Shown here: positions 12,715 to 23,950 of the stretch, piece after piece
Numbering within the stretch: position 1 is the first letter of the stretch
How the letters are laid out: each line of letters starts with the position of its first letter
Assembly (NCBI GenBank): GCA_948099385.1
Contig: CANUEZ040000140.1
Span: 3,596,001-3,660,000, forward strand
DNA length: 64,000 bases
From: Fasciola hepatica
Lineage: Eukaryota > Platyhelminthes > Trematoda > Plagiorchiida > Fasciolidae
Direction of reading: 5' to 3'
The notes under the pieces: generated by a model
The model's input: only the letters and a program-made list of their open reading frames with translations
Databases searched by the model: none
Told to the model about the DNA's origin: nothing
Program-made: the position numbers and the translations under genes

Positions 12715-13177
12715 ATGCGGCGACTACTATGGAACAGGAAGACTTTTACGAAATCTATACTCGACAGTACGTACTTTTCGAAGATTGGTCTAGCTGACGC
12801 GTACCTGCAAATTCCACTGCTCTCAGAATCGAGGCCATTTACTAACATCAACACACCTTTGGGCATGCTCAGCACAGCTTTTCATCCTTTTATTGTTTGT
12901 TTCATCCGGCAATTTCCAGGCTTCTAACGATAAGGTGATTGAAGGTTTAGTCGGAGTGATGGCATACCAGGATGGTGTGATCGACTTCGGTGCATCAAAT
13001 GAGGAACATGATCATCGCTTGAAGCAGACCCTAGGAAGATTTGTAGCCAATAATGTAATTACCGAGCCTTCAAAAAGTATGTTTTGTGTCCGGGAATTGA
13101 GCTTTCTTGGGTTTCTGGTGAACGTTAATGGGTACAAGCCGTACCCTGACCGTTCCAGACCTATAGCTGAAATGTAA
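12715..13177 (+). pseudogene. Gypsy reverse transcriptase pseudogene
   Basis: Two frames overlap at 12893-12927. The first (12715-12927) has the fingers/palm motif FSKIGLADAYLQIPL followed by NTPLGML. The second (12893-13177) has VIEGLVGVMAYQDG, HDHRLKQTLGRF and LSFLGFLVNVNG. The catalytic Y-x-D-D box is YQDG, so one of the two aspartates is lost, and the frame shifts between palm motifs. Sequence between 12525 and 12714 holds the eroded RT N-terminus. Confidence 0.85.
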
Positions 13178-13189
13178 TGCTTGCAATGC

Positions 13190-13501
13190 TATTCCAGTTT
13201 TATGCCGAATTTCGCAACGAAGGCGCAGCTGTCGTCCCATCATTAAGTCATCCAATGTGTGACAGTGGACTGACCAATGTGAGAGAGTCGTGCGAGATCT
13301 CATTAACAGAATAGTTGGACGTCCACATTTAGCTCCATTTTCACCATCCAAATAAACAATGCTATTCACAGATGCATCTGAGGTTGGAATCGGTGCAGTG
13401 CTTGAACAAGATGGGTGCTCGATCATTTGTATTTCTCGACTTCTGAATGCTGCTGAGAGAGGATACTGGCACACAATGAGAGGAGTACTTGTGACATTCT
13501 G
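13190..13501 (+). pseudogene. Gypsy RNase H pseudogene
   Basis: The motif LFTDASEVGIGAVLEQDG (about 13362-13415) with the catalytic Asp, followed by ISRLLNAAERGYWHTMRGV, is typical of the Ty3/gypsy RNase H domain that follows RT. An upstream segment (13250-13340) reads as the RT-RNase H connection. Stops before and after show decay. The antisense open frame across it (13474-13070) is a shadow. Confidence 0.8.
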
Positions 13502-13846
13502 AGAGGCACAACATATTCCTAATTACATTTTTGGGTAAAGTTCACAAATGTCACTAACCACCAAGCGCTACAGTTTCTCTTCGATCCGAATAATTCCGTT
13601 ACCAAGTCCATAGTGCTTTTAATGCAATGATGGATTATTGCCCTTGTAGGGTCTAATTACGGAAACCTACATCGGCCTGGTAAGGCAATCCCACTTGTTG
13701 ATTTTCTGTAAAGAAACCGACGATTTGCCGCAGCTGAACAGTGCAATTTCATATCACCGACGGCTCCTGTGTCGAGGGAGGAGTTACAAATATACACTAA
13801 ACAATACTATTAGTAGGTGATTTCTTCTACCAAGAAAGACTGGTAA

Positions 13847-14900
13847 TTGCAAGTGAAACGAAAGTACCCACAGTTTTTTAATGGAGAAGAACTATGCATA
13901 AAACCTGACGGAGTATTGTGTCGTGGCGACCTGTTGGTCATACCTGCTCCCCTACGCAAAACGGTTCTAGAAAATCTACATAAAGGTCAACTAGGGGTGG
14001 GGAAGACGGAGACTTTGACTGGGCAAATATCTTGGTGGTCTGAAGTAGATGCGAACACATGAATAACAACCAATAACTGTGATGCGTCTCTACAGGAAAC
14101 CAATTCAAAACCAAAAACTGGAACCCGTGACCCGACAGTTACATCCCATGACCGATTTCTGCAGCCCGTTCCCTAACAGATACCATGTTCTCGTAGTGAT
14201 CGATTCATACTCGAAATGGCCTAAGGTATTTTTAAAGTCAACGCCAATCACGTTGTTCGTAATGCAGGCTCTGAGAAAGTGTATCTGCCGGGAAGATATT
14301 CCACAAGTGCTCGTCACCGAATATGATTCCCAATTCCGTGCATCTCAGTTGAAATTTTCGTTGGATAGTATTGCATGTGAACATCTCAAATGGCCCCTCG
14401 TCACACATGTCTTAACGGTGCCGCAGAAAATTTGATACGTATTGTAAAGAGTGCTCTCGACTCAACCAATCCGAAAATACTGCCGGAATTGAAGACATTA
14501 CTGAAAAATTTTGGTACGATATCAGAAATCCATGCGTACTAGCACGAAAGAGACTCCGGCCATGCTGTTGAAACTCAAAAGTCTCATATCGTCACTCAGG
14601 TGCTGAGACTATAGCGATGCAACATTCTTCCGATGCAACAATCCTGGGCAAGTCAATGGATTCAACACAGGGCAGTTTGGTCAATCCGTGGTCGAGATCA
14701 CATTCCTTAAAGATGCAACCGTTCACCGATGCCACCTCGATGAACTTCACTTCCAAGAAGCACCTGGATGCACATCAGAACTTGTGAGATTGATGATCAT
14801 GCTCCTCAAAATAAAGAAGACAAAACAGTTGAGGAAATGCAATGACAGCCCACCGCACCAGTTTGAAGATCTTTACGCCAACCCATCAGGTGAACCCGGA
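13847..14900 (+). pseudogene. Gypsy integrase pseudogene
   Basis: The N-terminal zinc-binding region is at 13847-14062 (ENLHKGQLGVGKTETLT, WWSEVD). The expected second His and the Cys pair are damaged. The core at 14079-14435 contains YHVLVVIDSYSKWPKVF with the first catalytic Asp, then QVLVTEYDSQF where the second Asp (normally in a TDNG box) is Glu. The frame is lost before the catalytic Glu. The C-terminal part (14436-14900) is readable only in scattered frames. The first 652 bp are duplicated in the left arm. The remainder is single-copy. Confidence 0.8.
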
Positions 14901-14902
14901 TG

Positions 14903-15096
14903 GTGACTATTAGATACTATTAGATACAGCGAAATCGCTTCGTGATTGGTCAGCGTGTCGTTTACCAATAAGTGCATGCTTCGTTTTGTATACAAGCGAG
15001 TTAGTATAAATCAAAGGTGACAGAATACAGTCCTGCCATTCTTGTCTGGTCTTGTCGTCTTCAGTGCGCGTAGTTCGGGTGTGAGTTATTTCACTA
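14903..15096 (+). repeat. 3' LTR of the gypsy element
   Basis: Starts about TGACTATTAGATAC after the pol remnant and ends TTATTTCACTAC. A TATA box, TATAAAT, lies at 15005-15011. The R-U5 part matches 11167-11254. The 5' boundary is inferred. A short direct repeat (ATTAGATACT) near the start is unusual. Confidence 0.65.
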
Positions 15097-16024
15097 CCTA
15101 CGGTTGTCTGGGTAGATACACTTCTGACATGTATCTTGACGTGTTGTGATGGCCAGCTTGCCTCCATCACCCAAACAGCTATGCAGAATGGCTTCCTCAA
15201 GTTGGAGATACAATCACGCCTGATAGGTCAATGGGCAGAAGCCAGACGAAGTCCATTATCAGAACCAGCTGGTCGGCCACATCAGGTTCTAATCAATATG
15301 CCCCTAAAGAGGACACTCTAACGAATAAACACGGAAACAGTTTACCGGTCAAAAGTCTGCACTAGATGGACGTAGGAGTGGAGTGCCTGTGCTTTCTGTC
15401 GACGGTTGGAAATGTCATCGCACTTCTTTGGGCAGTTACCACCCGCCTCAGCTGGGCAGCCCCCAGCCCAAAGGATGCTGCCCAGTCCACGTTCCGCTTT
15501 CTCCGTTGGCTGCATAGTACTAAGGACTGAATCCGAAAGGCGGATCGATATGGAAGCTTCAGAGAAGACAATATAGAATGCATGCAGCAAATGGGTCTTA
15601 AGTGACAGACCAAAAGAAGTCCTCTCACGGGTTCTTTAGTTATATTCCCATTTTAGTTTACCGCCTCAGTGTCTTGTGGGTCAGACTTTGAGTCAAAGGC
15701 TTCGATTAAGTGTTCCCAAAAAAATCCCTTTCTGCGATGTGGACAGCTGCAAAGTATGATTTTCTCAGAAATCTTCGACAGTCTCTCGGTAAACATTCCT
15801 TATCTCTCCGCTCCTCAACCTTCACATCCCAGTTCGGAATGGATAAGAGAGGCCACCCTGAGTCATGACCGGGAACTTGTAAATCTCAATCAGGGTCGCG
15901 ATTTAGAGATCGAGAAAAAAGGGAATGGATTTTCAGATCTAAGCATTTTATTCACTTGGCCGATTTCAATGTTTCCACAGTTTGTCAAAGGGGCAGCAGG
16001 TTTCCAGAGCTAGAACTCTCGAAA

Positions 16025-16770
16025 CCCTTTAAATAGATGTCTGTTGTATCTCCGAAACACGCTTACAACAATCATCTTCAGTGGTAACACATCACTCTCC
16101 AGACACAAGTTCAGCTCTTCGTTTCATTCTTCGCGTGTCAGACGATTCCGTCTCTCGTACTCATTGTCAGGCTGGCATTGGAATCGCTCCTAGAGTATAC
16201 TGCTCGATTGCATTCCAGTCAGCAGTCGTCTCTGTGCTGTCCCGTTGAATGGTTTTGTGCATGTCGACAGCAACAGACTGAGGCATTGATGCCTGTTTGT
16301 CATGTCTGTGTACGCCCCAACTGACTGTAGCTCTCCTGAGGCTAGAGACGAATTCCGCTGTGATTTGTCACAGCTGCTCTGCTGTGTACACTCAACGGAC
16401 ATCATGGTGGTTGCTGGTGGTTTTATTGTCCAAGCTGGAAGCCTAGAGAAGAATACGGGAGGCCAATTTGGCATTCCAGCTGATAGAATAGGTAGCTGTG
16501 ACCGACTCATTCAACTATGTTAAGACCATAGAATGTTCCTAACTAGTACGAATTTCTCACATAGAAAGCGGCCCTGACTAACCTGGCGTCCTCTTGCGCC
16601 TTCACAGTGATGGACTCAGATCGACCATATTGCTACCGATTACAGCTGGCGCGGACCAATTCAAAACTCTCGATCATTTCGGTGCACGTCTGTAGACACT
16701 GACCACGCTCTTGTCTGTGAGCGTTTCAGCCTACATCTCGTTGGTGGCCGGAGCAACGCCAAAGTCGACC
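16025..16770 (+). pseudogene. RTE endonuclease pseudogene
   Basis: APE-like endonuclease segments read in order: CCISETRL (about 16048), which carries the metal-binding Glu; THHSPDTSSALRF; then the frame 16302-16523 with MSVYAPTDCSSPEARDEF and VVAGGFIVQAG; then DTDHALVCERFSLHL (about 16692-16735) with the C-terminal Asp-His pair. In active relatives the VVAG block continues Asp-Phe-Asn. Here it is Gly-Phe-Ile, so two catalytic residues are lost. The frame changes several times. Confidence 0.8.
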
Positions 16771-18220
16771 GTCCTCTGCAGCTGCTACTGGATGATAATC
16801 ATCGATCTGCTTTTCAAGTAGAATTATCCACCAGGTTATCGATATAGTCAAATGTTCAGGATCCAGAAGAGCGATAGACAGAGATCAAGCAGGCTCTATT
16901 TGAGGTTGCTAATGTTCCCCAAGGTCCAGTAACCATACACACACAGAGGCGATGGATATCTTCCTCTTCAATTGCACCGTTAAGTGCGCGCAGATTCATT
17001 ACTTCGTATTCGGAATACGATGATGCACGGAGATACCCTAAACATCAATTGATTCGTAGCCTGAGAAAAGACCGTGAGCATTGGTGGATTGTGAAGTGTA
17101 GGGAGGTGGAAAAAGCCGCCGCGCTTAGTAGCAGCCGCAACCTTTTCCGTCTAATCAGAAATGCCGGTCCACTAAAGCCAGGCGTTAGTGAAATGATCAA
17201 AGAGGTGAACGGTCCACTGATTCAAACTCAGGAGCATCGTCTAGTTCGTTGGGTGGAGCATTTTGAGAAGCAGATTAAATGTCTTCTATTCACAATAGGT
17301 TTTCTAACTGGCACGATGGTTCCAGCTGTAGTTATAGATACTAATCCTCTGTCAGAAGCAGAGATTCTCCTCGAGCTAAGCTATCTTAAACGACATAAGA
17401 CTGCCAGACCGGATGGGTAGCCTTTGTCTGTTTTCAAAGACGGTGGTCCAGCACTTCTTCTGGAGTGGGAAAAACTCCCCCGTTTGGTATGGGATAGGGA
17501 ACAATTCCAAAGAGTTGGTGTAAATCGGTGGTCGTCCAGCTCTATAAGAAGAGCGACAGGTTCTTCTGTGAAAACCACAGGGGAATAAGACTGGTTAGCG
17601 TCGCATTTGAACTGTTCGGTGATATTATTCTTCACCGCTTGTCCATCGCTCGTGAACAGTGCTCGCTGGTCGAGGTTGTATTTATTACACCCTCACTATT
17701 CGACAAATTTTGGAATATAGACACTCCTTCCATAAGTTTATCTCCATTTTATCTGGTCTAAAAACGGCTTTCAACTCAGTTGAGCGCACAGTTCTCTGAC
17801 ACTGCCTCTTGTTGGAAGGTGCACAAGAGAAATTGGTTTTCATCATAAAGTCCCTTTATACGAATAGCCGAAGCCGAGTTCTGGCTTACGACAGTCTTTC
17901 CCCCGAGTTCATCACGAAAATTGATGTACGTCAAGGTTGCCTACCTTTCACATTTTCTCCTTAACATTTTGACCGATATGGTCCTAAATACCGCGCTTTT
18001 TTCAGGTTAGGATAGTGGTACTCTACTTCTGCCCGGTGGAAAGACGTCAGACCTTGAATATGCGGACAATATGGTTCTTCCAAATGAAGATCCCTTTAAG
18101 CTGTAAGCTTTTCTGGAGAGCCTGAGTAACTGTGTGGCAATGTTCGGTATGCGCTTTGCACCTTCAAAGGGTAAGATGGTGTTGCAGAACTGGGTCGGTC
18201 CAACATCAAACCTTTCAGTG
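16771..18220 (+). pseudogene. RTE linker and reverse transcriptase pseudogene
   Basis: The linker frame (17049-17420) includes RSLRKDREHWW and RLVRWVEHFEKQI, which in this family precede RT. RT follows in broken frames: NPLSEAEILLELSYLKRHKT, ARPDG, VVQLYKKSDRFFCENHRGI (the usual 'kkgd..c.nyRGI' motif), and EYADNMVL near 18055. The catalytic box is YADN and not YADD, so an aspartate is missing. MFGMRFAPSKGKMVLQNW (about 18140-18190) is the thumb-side motif. An internal deletion of about 300 bp before 18222 removes the segment normally following it. Confidence 0.8.
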
Positions 18221-18680
18221 TCTGAGGCAACTACAGGCCTGGAAACAAGGCCACTGTGGGTGGAGGATTTACGAAGGTCGTTGGTATTTGAGCATCGATG
18301 CCTTCGTAGGATTGCTCGAATATGGTGGGAACACCGTATAAGCAACGCTGAGGTTCGGTGGAGGGTCTTAGGTTCACGGACCAAATCATTAGGTGAAGCA
18401 CTCAAACTCTCCAGGCTAAGATAGTTAGGATAAGTGTTGCTCATGTCCCCTGACAGGATTCCTCGTCGCGCATTGTTTTCTGGGGTGGGTAACGCTAGGG
18501 AGATGAGTAAGGGTGGCCAGTCGGTGACATGGCAAAAAGGTAGGAAAAACCTCACCAGTGTACTTGGTCATATAGGGCGTGTTAGACTTCATGGATGGGG
18601 TCCAAGAGACCCTCACTTTCTATAGATAAATACATTGGAGGACAAGGCTAAATGCGGCAACCGGTGGCGCTCTTGTGTTC
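18221..18680 (+). pseudogene. RTE C-terminal tail pseudogene
   Basis: The frame 18134-18424 continues with ETRPLWVEDLRR, FEHRCLRRIARIWWEH and VRWRVLGSRTKSL. Then 18434-18625 gives DRIPRRALFSGVGNA, MSKGGQSVTW and RLHGWGPRDPHF. This tail recurs at 61790-62630 and, in a divergent form, at 58150-58500. Stops at about 18425 and 18626 break it. The ORF on the other strand (18555-18007) is an antisense shadow. Confidence 0.85.
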
Positions 18681-18851
18681 ACAAACAATCATTGTCGACT
18701 TCATTTTAGTATTTGTAGTTCTCTTATGACTCTTTTCAAATCCCCTTTTTCACCTTATTCCTTCTGTGGCTGTCGCTAGAAAATAGCAACCAAAGCCACC
18801 ACACACAGTGCGTGGCTGATAGTTGTCTGAACTGAACTGATATCCACTGAT

Positions 18852-19355
18852 GTGACTAAGCGTACCTGTTTGTGCACATGTGCTCCAATCTATTGCATGA
18901 TCGGTGGCCCTGAGAGGCATTTGAACCTCACTTGTGACGCTGAAAAGCAACAAGTAAGCAACTGTTTTAGAGTCACTGCTTTTGACTGTCTGTGCTTTTG
19001 TGGTGAGCAGGCTTTTGGTAGCTTTTTGGTATTCGATAAATATGAGTGTGGGTCCGCGATGAGATACCTGTTGAGCTATGTGCTCATGGGGTTTTTTTCT
19101 GCTCGTGCTATGCAGATCGAACATAGACAGCCTCCGAGGAGAAATACTGGTCCTTACATATTACACTTGTGCCAGTATACATCCAATGAACTACCTCTGC
19201 GTTTTAGAACTACTTCGAGTCTGACACCTGAACTTTGGGTTAAATTCATACTATTCTGCGGTAGTTACTGTCCTTACTATTACGGGCTCCGGGCTAATGA
19301 TTTTTTTATATGTGGGCAGAAGATTTCCAGTTTACATCAAAGTAGCTTCAGTTAG
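18852..19355 (+). other. Unassigned 167-codon open frame
   Basis: Begins at the 3' end of the RTE element and extends into unique sequence. It is rich in Cys, Phe and Tyr, with a possible hydrophobic stretch near residues 70-85. No homology is recognised. An opposite-strand frame of 124 codons overlaps its first half. Possibly chance or a repeat-derived frame. Confidence 0.2.
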
Positions 19356-21355
19356 GAATCGGTTAATTTTTTAAAAATATCACGGGAAAAACACCCTTTC
19401 TCTCAAATCTTTGGGCAAAAAGTTCAGATCATTGAACCATCTTTCTGCCTTTACCCGATTGATATGGATAACTGAGTGATCAGTGCTAAAGAAAATATCT
19501 TCCATTGATTATTCGGCTTGCAGTAACAGGTTTCTCTTAGGTATTTGATGGTCAATGGTTATCGTGTTTTTCCAGATTCACAAAGGCAATTTCACCAAGA
19601 GATATTCATACCGTTGTATTACAATTAGCACCCGACAGGTACTGTATCCTGACCGGTAGACTTTCTGTTGCCCTATCTGATTCACCTCGAGATGGCCAAA
19701 ATAAAACATTAGTTTTATGATGCTAAACAAAACTTTTGTTGCTCGTTCGCATCACATGTAAACATGCGTTAGGAATTGCCAAACCGTTTTCACGCAGAGA
19801 CATACACGCACACGTACATGAAGTTGCCCATTCACGTGACGTGCTGTGTTCATCCCAATGCGAAAAGCAATGGTCTTGATGCTGTTGTTTTCGTTGTTGT
19901 CATGCTTGAGGGAGTGCATGTACCTGCACACGCAAGCGCACGCGCACGCGCACCTTTGTCCTAATTAGCATTGTTCAGGTCAAATATCACGCCCGCGGAG
20001 CCTGAATTTTCCACCTTGAGATGGTGTGATATTTACACGTGACGCGTGGGCTGGTACATTTCGTAGTCACGCCATGTGTGTGTGTGTGCGTAAGTGTATC
20101 ATTGATGCCGCTATTCCCTCCTTGGCTAACGCATCAGAAAGACGCGCAAGTTGACTTCACTGAGGTTCACCGGTGCAAACTGGAGCCATTCTGACCATCC
20201 CTATTCAGGCCCGGGCCACTGCAACCGTCTGCCTAAAATTGACAGTTGACCTTCCTCTCTCAATGGGGGCTTCACCACTTAAAGGTGTGGAAGGTAAGCA
20301 TAATTTAGGAAACTTTTCGTTCATTTTGGAAAGTTCGAAAACAAGCATCTCAGATCCAACTTTATCGTAATAAATAGAAAGACAGTAATTGTTTAGTATT
20401 ATATTGGAGCTTTTGGAATACTTCCGAGTGAATAGAAGTGATGGAGCAATTTACCAGCTTATCTATCGAGACCATTATTTTACAGTGAGTCAAAGACTTT
20501 TAACAATATGCAAGGCGTTGTGATTCATAGAATTAACAAACCTAATCGAATAAGGGTTTTCCAGCTTGTCGAATACGCTTTTGGGCAAACTGTGCATGAA
20601 TTCGGATCATTCAGTCACTTTATTATTGTTGCAGTCCACCCAACATATCACTGGATGGATTACGTTCCTTTCAATGATGTTACATAAAATGGAGTGGAAA
20701 CAACCTAGACGGAAAGCAGCCAAATCTCTGTCAAATATTCAAACTAGACGGGTAGTTTAGTTTACATAGTTTTATTCCACCAGTCATCTTTTCAAAGTAA
20801 TGAATGCATTATTCACAACAGAAAAAGAATAGTTATGACGATTAGACGTTCCAGTGCGGTTACATGCCAAACTAAATAGTTTGTTTGTGACTGACGTGTG
20901 ATTTGAATCTTCCGTTTTGATAACTAATTTGGTTTCGAACAGTCTCCGATTATCGATCACCTGTGTTTGGCAAATAGATAGATAGACAGACAGACCGACG
21001 CGAGTAGTGCGGAGGGTCTAAAATTCGAGAATTGTTTCAGAAAAAAAAGTGGAATAAAGGCGAACAACTAACAACTTCCAGTAGGTGGGATTGAAAAGTT
21101 TAAATTTGAACACGGGTGCATCATGAATTTTATTATTTCGTATGAGTGACGCCTTTTTGTAAATCGGATTTCGACCACCCCAGAGAATGCATACTTGCGT
21201 TATTTGGTGTGGATAAAATAAAAACGGTTTCAGTTCCACAACAATTCTGTGAACGTGTGTCGTTTGTTTTGTATCGCGATCAATATCATTCTAATGACGG
21301 AAAAAGTCAGGATAATCACTTGAACTTCTATTATTATTATTAATATTGTTACTGT

Positions 21356-21357
<2 letters not shown>
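19356..21357. other. No recognisable feature
   Basis: Intergenic sequence with a (CA/CG)-rich patch at about 19925-19955 and a (TG)n tract near 20075. A 65-codon frame (20173-20370) contains a splice-donor-like GGTAAGC near 20293 but resembles nothing known. Confidence 0.45.

Positions 21358-21405
<48 letters not shown>
21358..21405. repeat. (TAA)n microsatellite
   Basis: About 15 ATA/TAA units. A shorter TTA tract just upstream (21330-21345) makes a potential hairpin. Confidence 0.95.
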
Positions 21406-21912
21406 TTATCAACTCATGGTCATCACCACCGTCATCATCGTATACGAATGGAGAATTTTTTTGCTTACCAGTTGGATTTAAATCCCGCTACCACCGGTTA
21501 TTTAACAGATCCCCTTTCAGAAATACGGTATCACATTTGGATAATAAATGGAGGAGGGAAAAGGCTATTTTCTTATCCACCCCGAGAGTCTTATGAACAA
21601 GATTGTCCCCATGGCCTCAGTCACTCATTTCGTTCGTAGATTTCGCATGTCAGACACTGGTTTACATTTGAATCGCAGTGTATCACGTGCACATTTCGAA
21701 ACTTAATTTTCGTCAAAGCTAATCAAGAAACCAGTCGCCAATGATCTCATGTGTGCATGTTTTTTCTTGTGTGCAATTTGCTTTGCTCCAGCTGTTTGTC
21801 TCCGCCTGCAATCAGCGTGGTCGTTACTCGCTTTCGTCTGTGCAGTTTGCATTCAATCTCACAGCTAATTCTCAACTTGACATGCAGGCATAGGGACCGT
21901 ACGTTCAGACAT
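21406..21912. other. No recognisable feature
   Basis: Open frames under 105 codons on both strands, no motifs. Confidence 0.45.
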
Positions 21913-22017
21913 GCATACGAACAGACAGACAAACGAACAAACAAACGGATAGATGGATCAATCCATCAACCAATCCAACAGTCAATCAATCAGTCGATCG
22001 ATCGATCGATCAAGCGG
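21913..22017. repeat. Degenerate tetranucleotide array
   Basis: Runs of related four-base units drift along the array: (GACA)n, then (AACA/AACG)n, (GATA/GATG)n, (ATCA/ATCC)n, ending in a perfect (ATCG)n run. The steady change of unit suggests an old expanding tetranucleotide repeat. Confidence 0.8.
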
Positions 22018-23950
22018 TCCAGTACAGAACAAGGCAAACGTGAGAACCCGATATTCGTGTAAATTGGATGGATCTTTGGACTGATGTCGTCATTTGGTTT
22101 TGTCTTCGCTTTGGAAAATATCAGCTGAATCAAATTCGGGCGGAATAATTTTCAGATTCAAAAGCGAGGCATATTGGAAAATATTTTACGTTATTAGTTA
22201 AGAGCTTACGCATTATTGTCGATACAACATCTCAAGTAATTTATTCTCGAATTTTGAAAAACAATGAACTGAATAAGCGGATGAAGTTGCTGTTCGCTAG
22301 TTCGGACAAATTCTAATTCTCACATTGGAAATAGATGAAGGAAACAGAATATCCAAATTTGCGAACATGCTTAATAATACTGGCCACATAGAAGTTCAAT
22401 GAAATGCTGAACATGATGTTCTCCATTTCTTAAATTACAAACTTATTGACCTGCCACCAACAGAACAGAAGGGATAGTGTTTTCGTTTTTTTTAAGCCAA
22501 AGAGAAGAGACCAGATAAGATGCTGAACAGGCTGAAACGTAAATTTTTCAGCATATACTCAGCGAATGCAGTCAAATTTCGTTTGGGAAATTTACGAAAA
22601 GCATTCGCTGCTGCAATTTAAAGAGATTTAGCGATGGTTAAACATGAAAGTTGTGCCTTTCCTTATTGTTCGCCCTTTCGAAATTAGACAAATATGGATT
22701 GTTTTGTGCATTTCAAACAAACGCGATACCTTCGAAAAACAGCCTAATATAAGACGTCTCGATGTCTTCATCGTTTTGTTGGCTCCTCAGGTTTTTTTGC
22801 ATACAATAAGTGTCATCAAGGACGCTTGTCATTCACTCAACGTTTGTTTTTATGACTTGAAATAGTTCGCTAAAAAGAATGATAATTCAGTGGCCTCGCT
22901 TCGAGATCATACAGTGTTAGCGGAGGGCACAGGCCACGTTGTTCTGTTCACGTGACTAATGATATGAATGATTGAATTGCTAGAAGTCATTCAAAGGGAA
23001 TGAAACATCAAACCTTTCTGTTATTATTACCCAAAAAACGGTTTCCTTCTCTACTCTCCGAAGTAGGCTGGGCTCTGTGCGTTTACTGAAAACGCCAGTC
23101 TCCGCCCAGTTACGTTTCAATTGCAGAGAACGGTTCTGAGTTTATTTCAAGCACTAATTTCACATTTTACCGACTGTATCCCACAAATGTCGATAAATTC
23201 AGTTTATTTTTCATTAACTTGACAGAGAAATGGTTCACGAATACCGGATTATGACCGGATTATTTATAAATAGGAAGTTCGGAAAGTCCATTTTTAACTG
23301 TCAAGCATATCAAAGAAAGATGTGCACAATCCTTAACGACAACACGGAATCACACAATTGGTACGCTTTTTGTAGTATAGGACATCATCAATGGTTTCTA
23401 CAAACCCAAGAGAACACACCGTACCTTTATTTCGGTCGCGTTAGAAATCTTCAGTTGCAGTGCCTTCTCCCCTGATCTCAAGTGAGACTCAAGCCTGGAC
23501 AGCTTGCTCCACATCAGAAGTGCATCACATAGATCCTAACTGTTACTGGTTTCAGACCATAACTACTCGTCAGAACGAGAGAGAGAGAGAGAGTGAATTG
23601 AAAAGAAATCGATTCCCCGGACGGATATCTCCTCGGCAGGACTTCAGTGAAGCGGAGATTGTTTGATCGTTCCATACTACACACAATTTCAGGTAACTTT
23701 TGATTATTCCACCCACGGACTATTCCTGTCCGTTGTGGTAATTATTCTACCCAAACTATGTGTGTTTGATGTTTCTACGTCCTATCGCTATCACCAGTTT
23801 ATTTATATTGTAAAATTTGATACAATTACCACGGTCAGCTGCGCAGCGTACGACCATTACAATTTCTCATTTGTTGAGCCAGTTTGCTACACCATTCTTC
23901 GTAAAAATCAATGGTTTCAACATTTCCTGTCGTCGTCACACGGATACTTT
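22018..23950. other. No recognisable feature
   Basis: AT-rich, with short open frames only. A (GA)n tract lies at about 23577-23593. No gene, RNA or transposon signature was read. Confidence 0.45.

Larger units (their letters stand above)
12093..14498 (+). repeat. Right arm of 2.4-kb inverted repeat
   Basis: Partner of 8381-10786 in opposite orientation. Symmetry centre is 11439.5 and the spacer is 10787-12092. The arm spans protease to mid-integrase. Identity was exact in all compared blocks apart from 12101/10778. At the outer edge, 14499 and its partner 8380 differ. Beyond that only a short loose resemblance (ACTG followed by AATTTT) remains, which could be junction microhomology. Confidence 0.95.
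11167..15096 (+). mobile_element. Decayed Ty3/gypsy retrotransposon, nearly complete
   Basis: Ordered plus-strand remains: LTR R-U5 piece, candidate primer site, gag, protease, RT, RNase H, integrase and 3' LTR, about 3.9 kb in all. It is shorter than a typical 4.5-5.5 kb gypsy element, implying internal deletions. Its gag lacks the DPEVWF/CHCC features of the CsRn1 relic, so it belongs to a different gypsy lineage, closer to the gypsy/Gulliver type by general appearance. It is dead: every domain has stops or frameshifts. Positions 12093-14498 form the right arm of the large inverted repeat. Confidence 0.85.
15100..18860 (+). mobile_element. RTE-type LINE, nearly full-length but inactive
   Basis: Contains an untranslated/GC-rich 5' region (15100-16020), an APE-type endonuclease, a linker, an RT and the long C-terminal tail typical of trematode RTE elements, all on the plus strand in that order. 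Its 5' part (15125-15460) aligns with the minus-strand fragment at 55683-56015. Its 3' untranslated tail (18740-18830) aligns with the end of the fragment at 61790-62630. It begins within a few bases of the gypsy 3' LTR end. Numerous stops and frameshifts, plus loss of key catalytic residues, show that it is dead. Confidence 0.85.

Noticed and set aside
18007..18555. 182-codon minus-strand open frame
   Set aside because: Exactly opposite the RTE RT and C-terminal tail, whose plus-strand motifs are clear.
20173..20300. Possible exon ending at a GGTAAGC donor
   Set aside because: No acceptor, homology or partner exon could be identified.
21913..22017. CRISPR-like array
   Set aside because: A degenerate tetranucleotide repeat with no spacers. 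The genome is eukaryotic.
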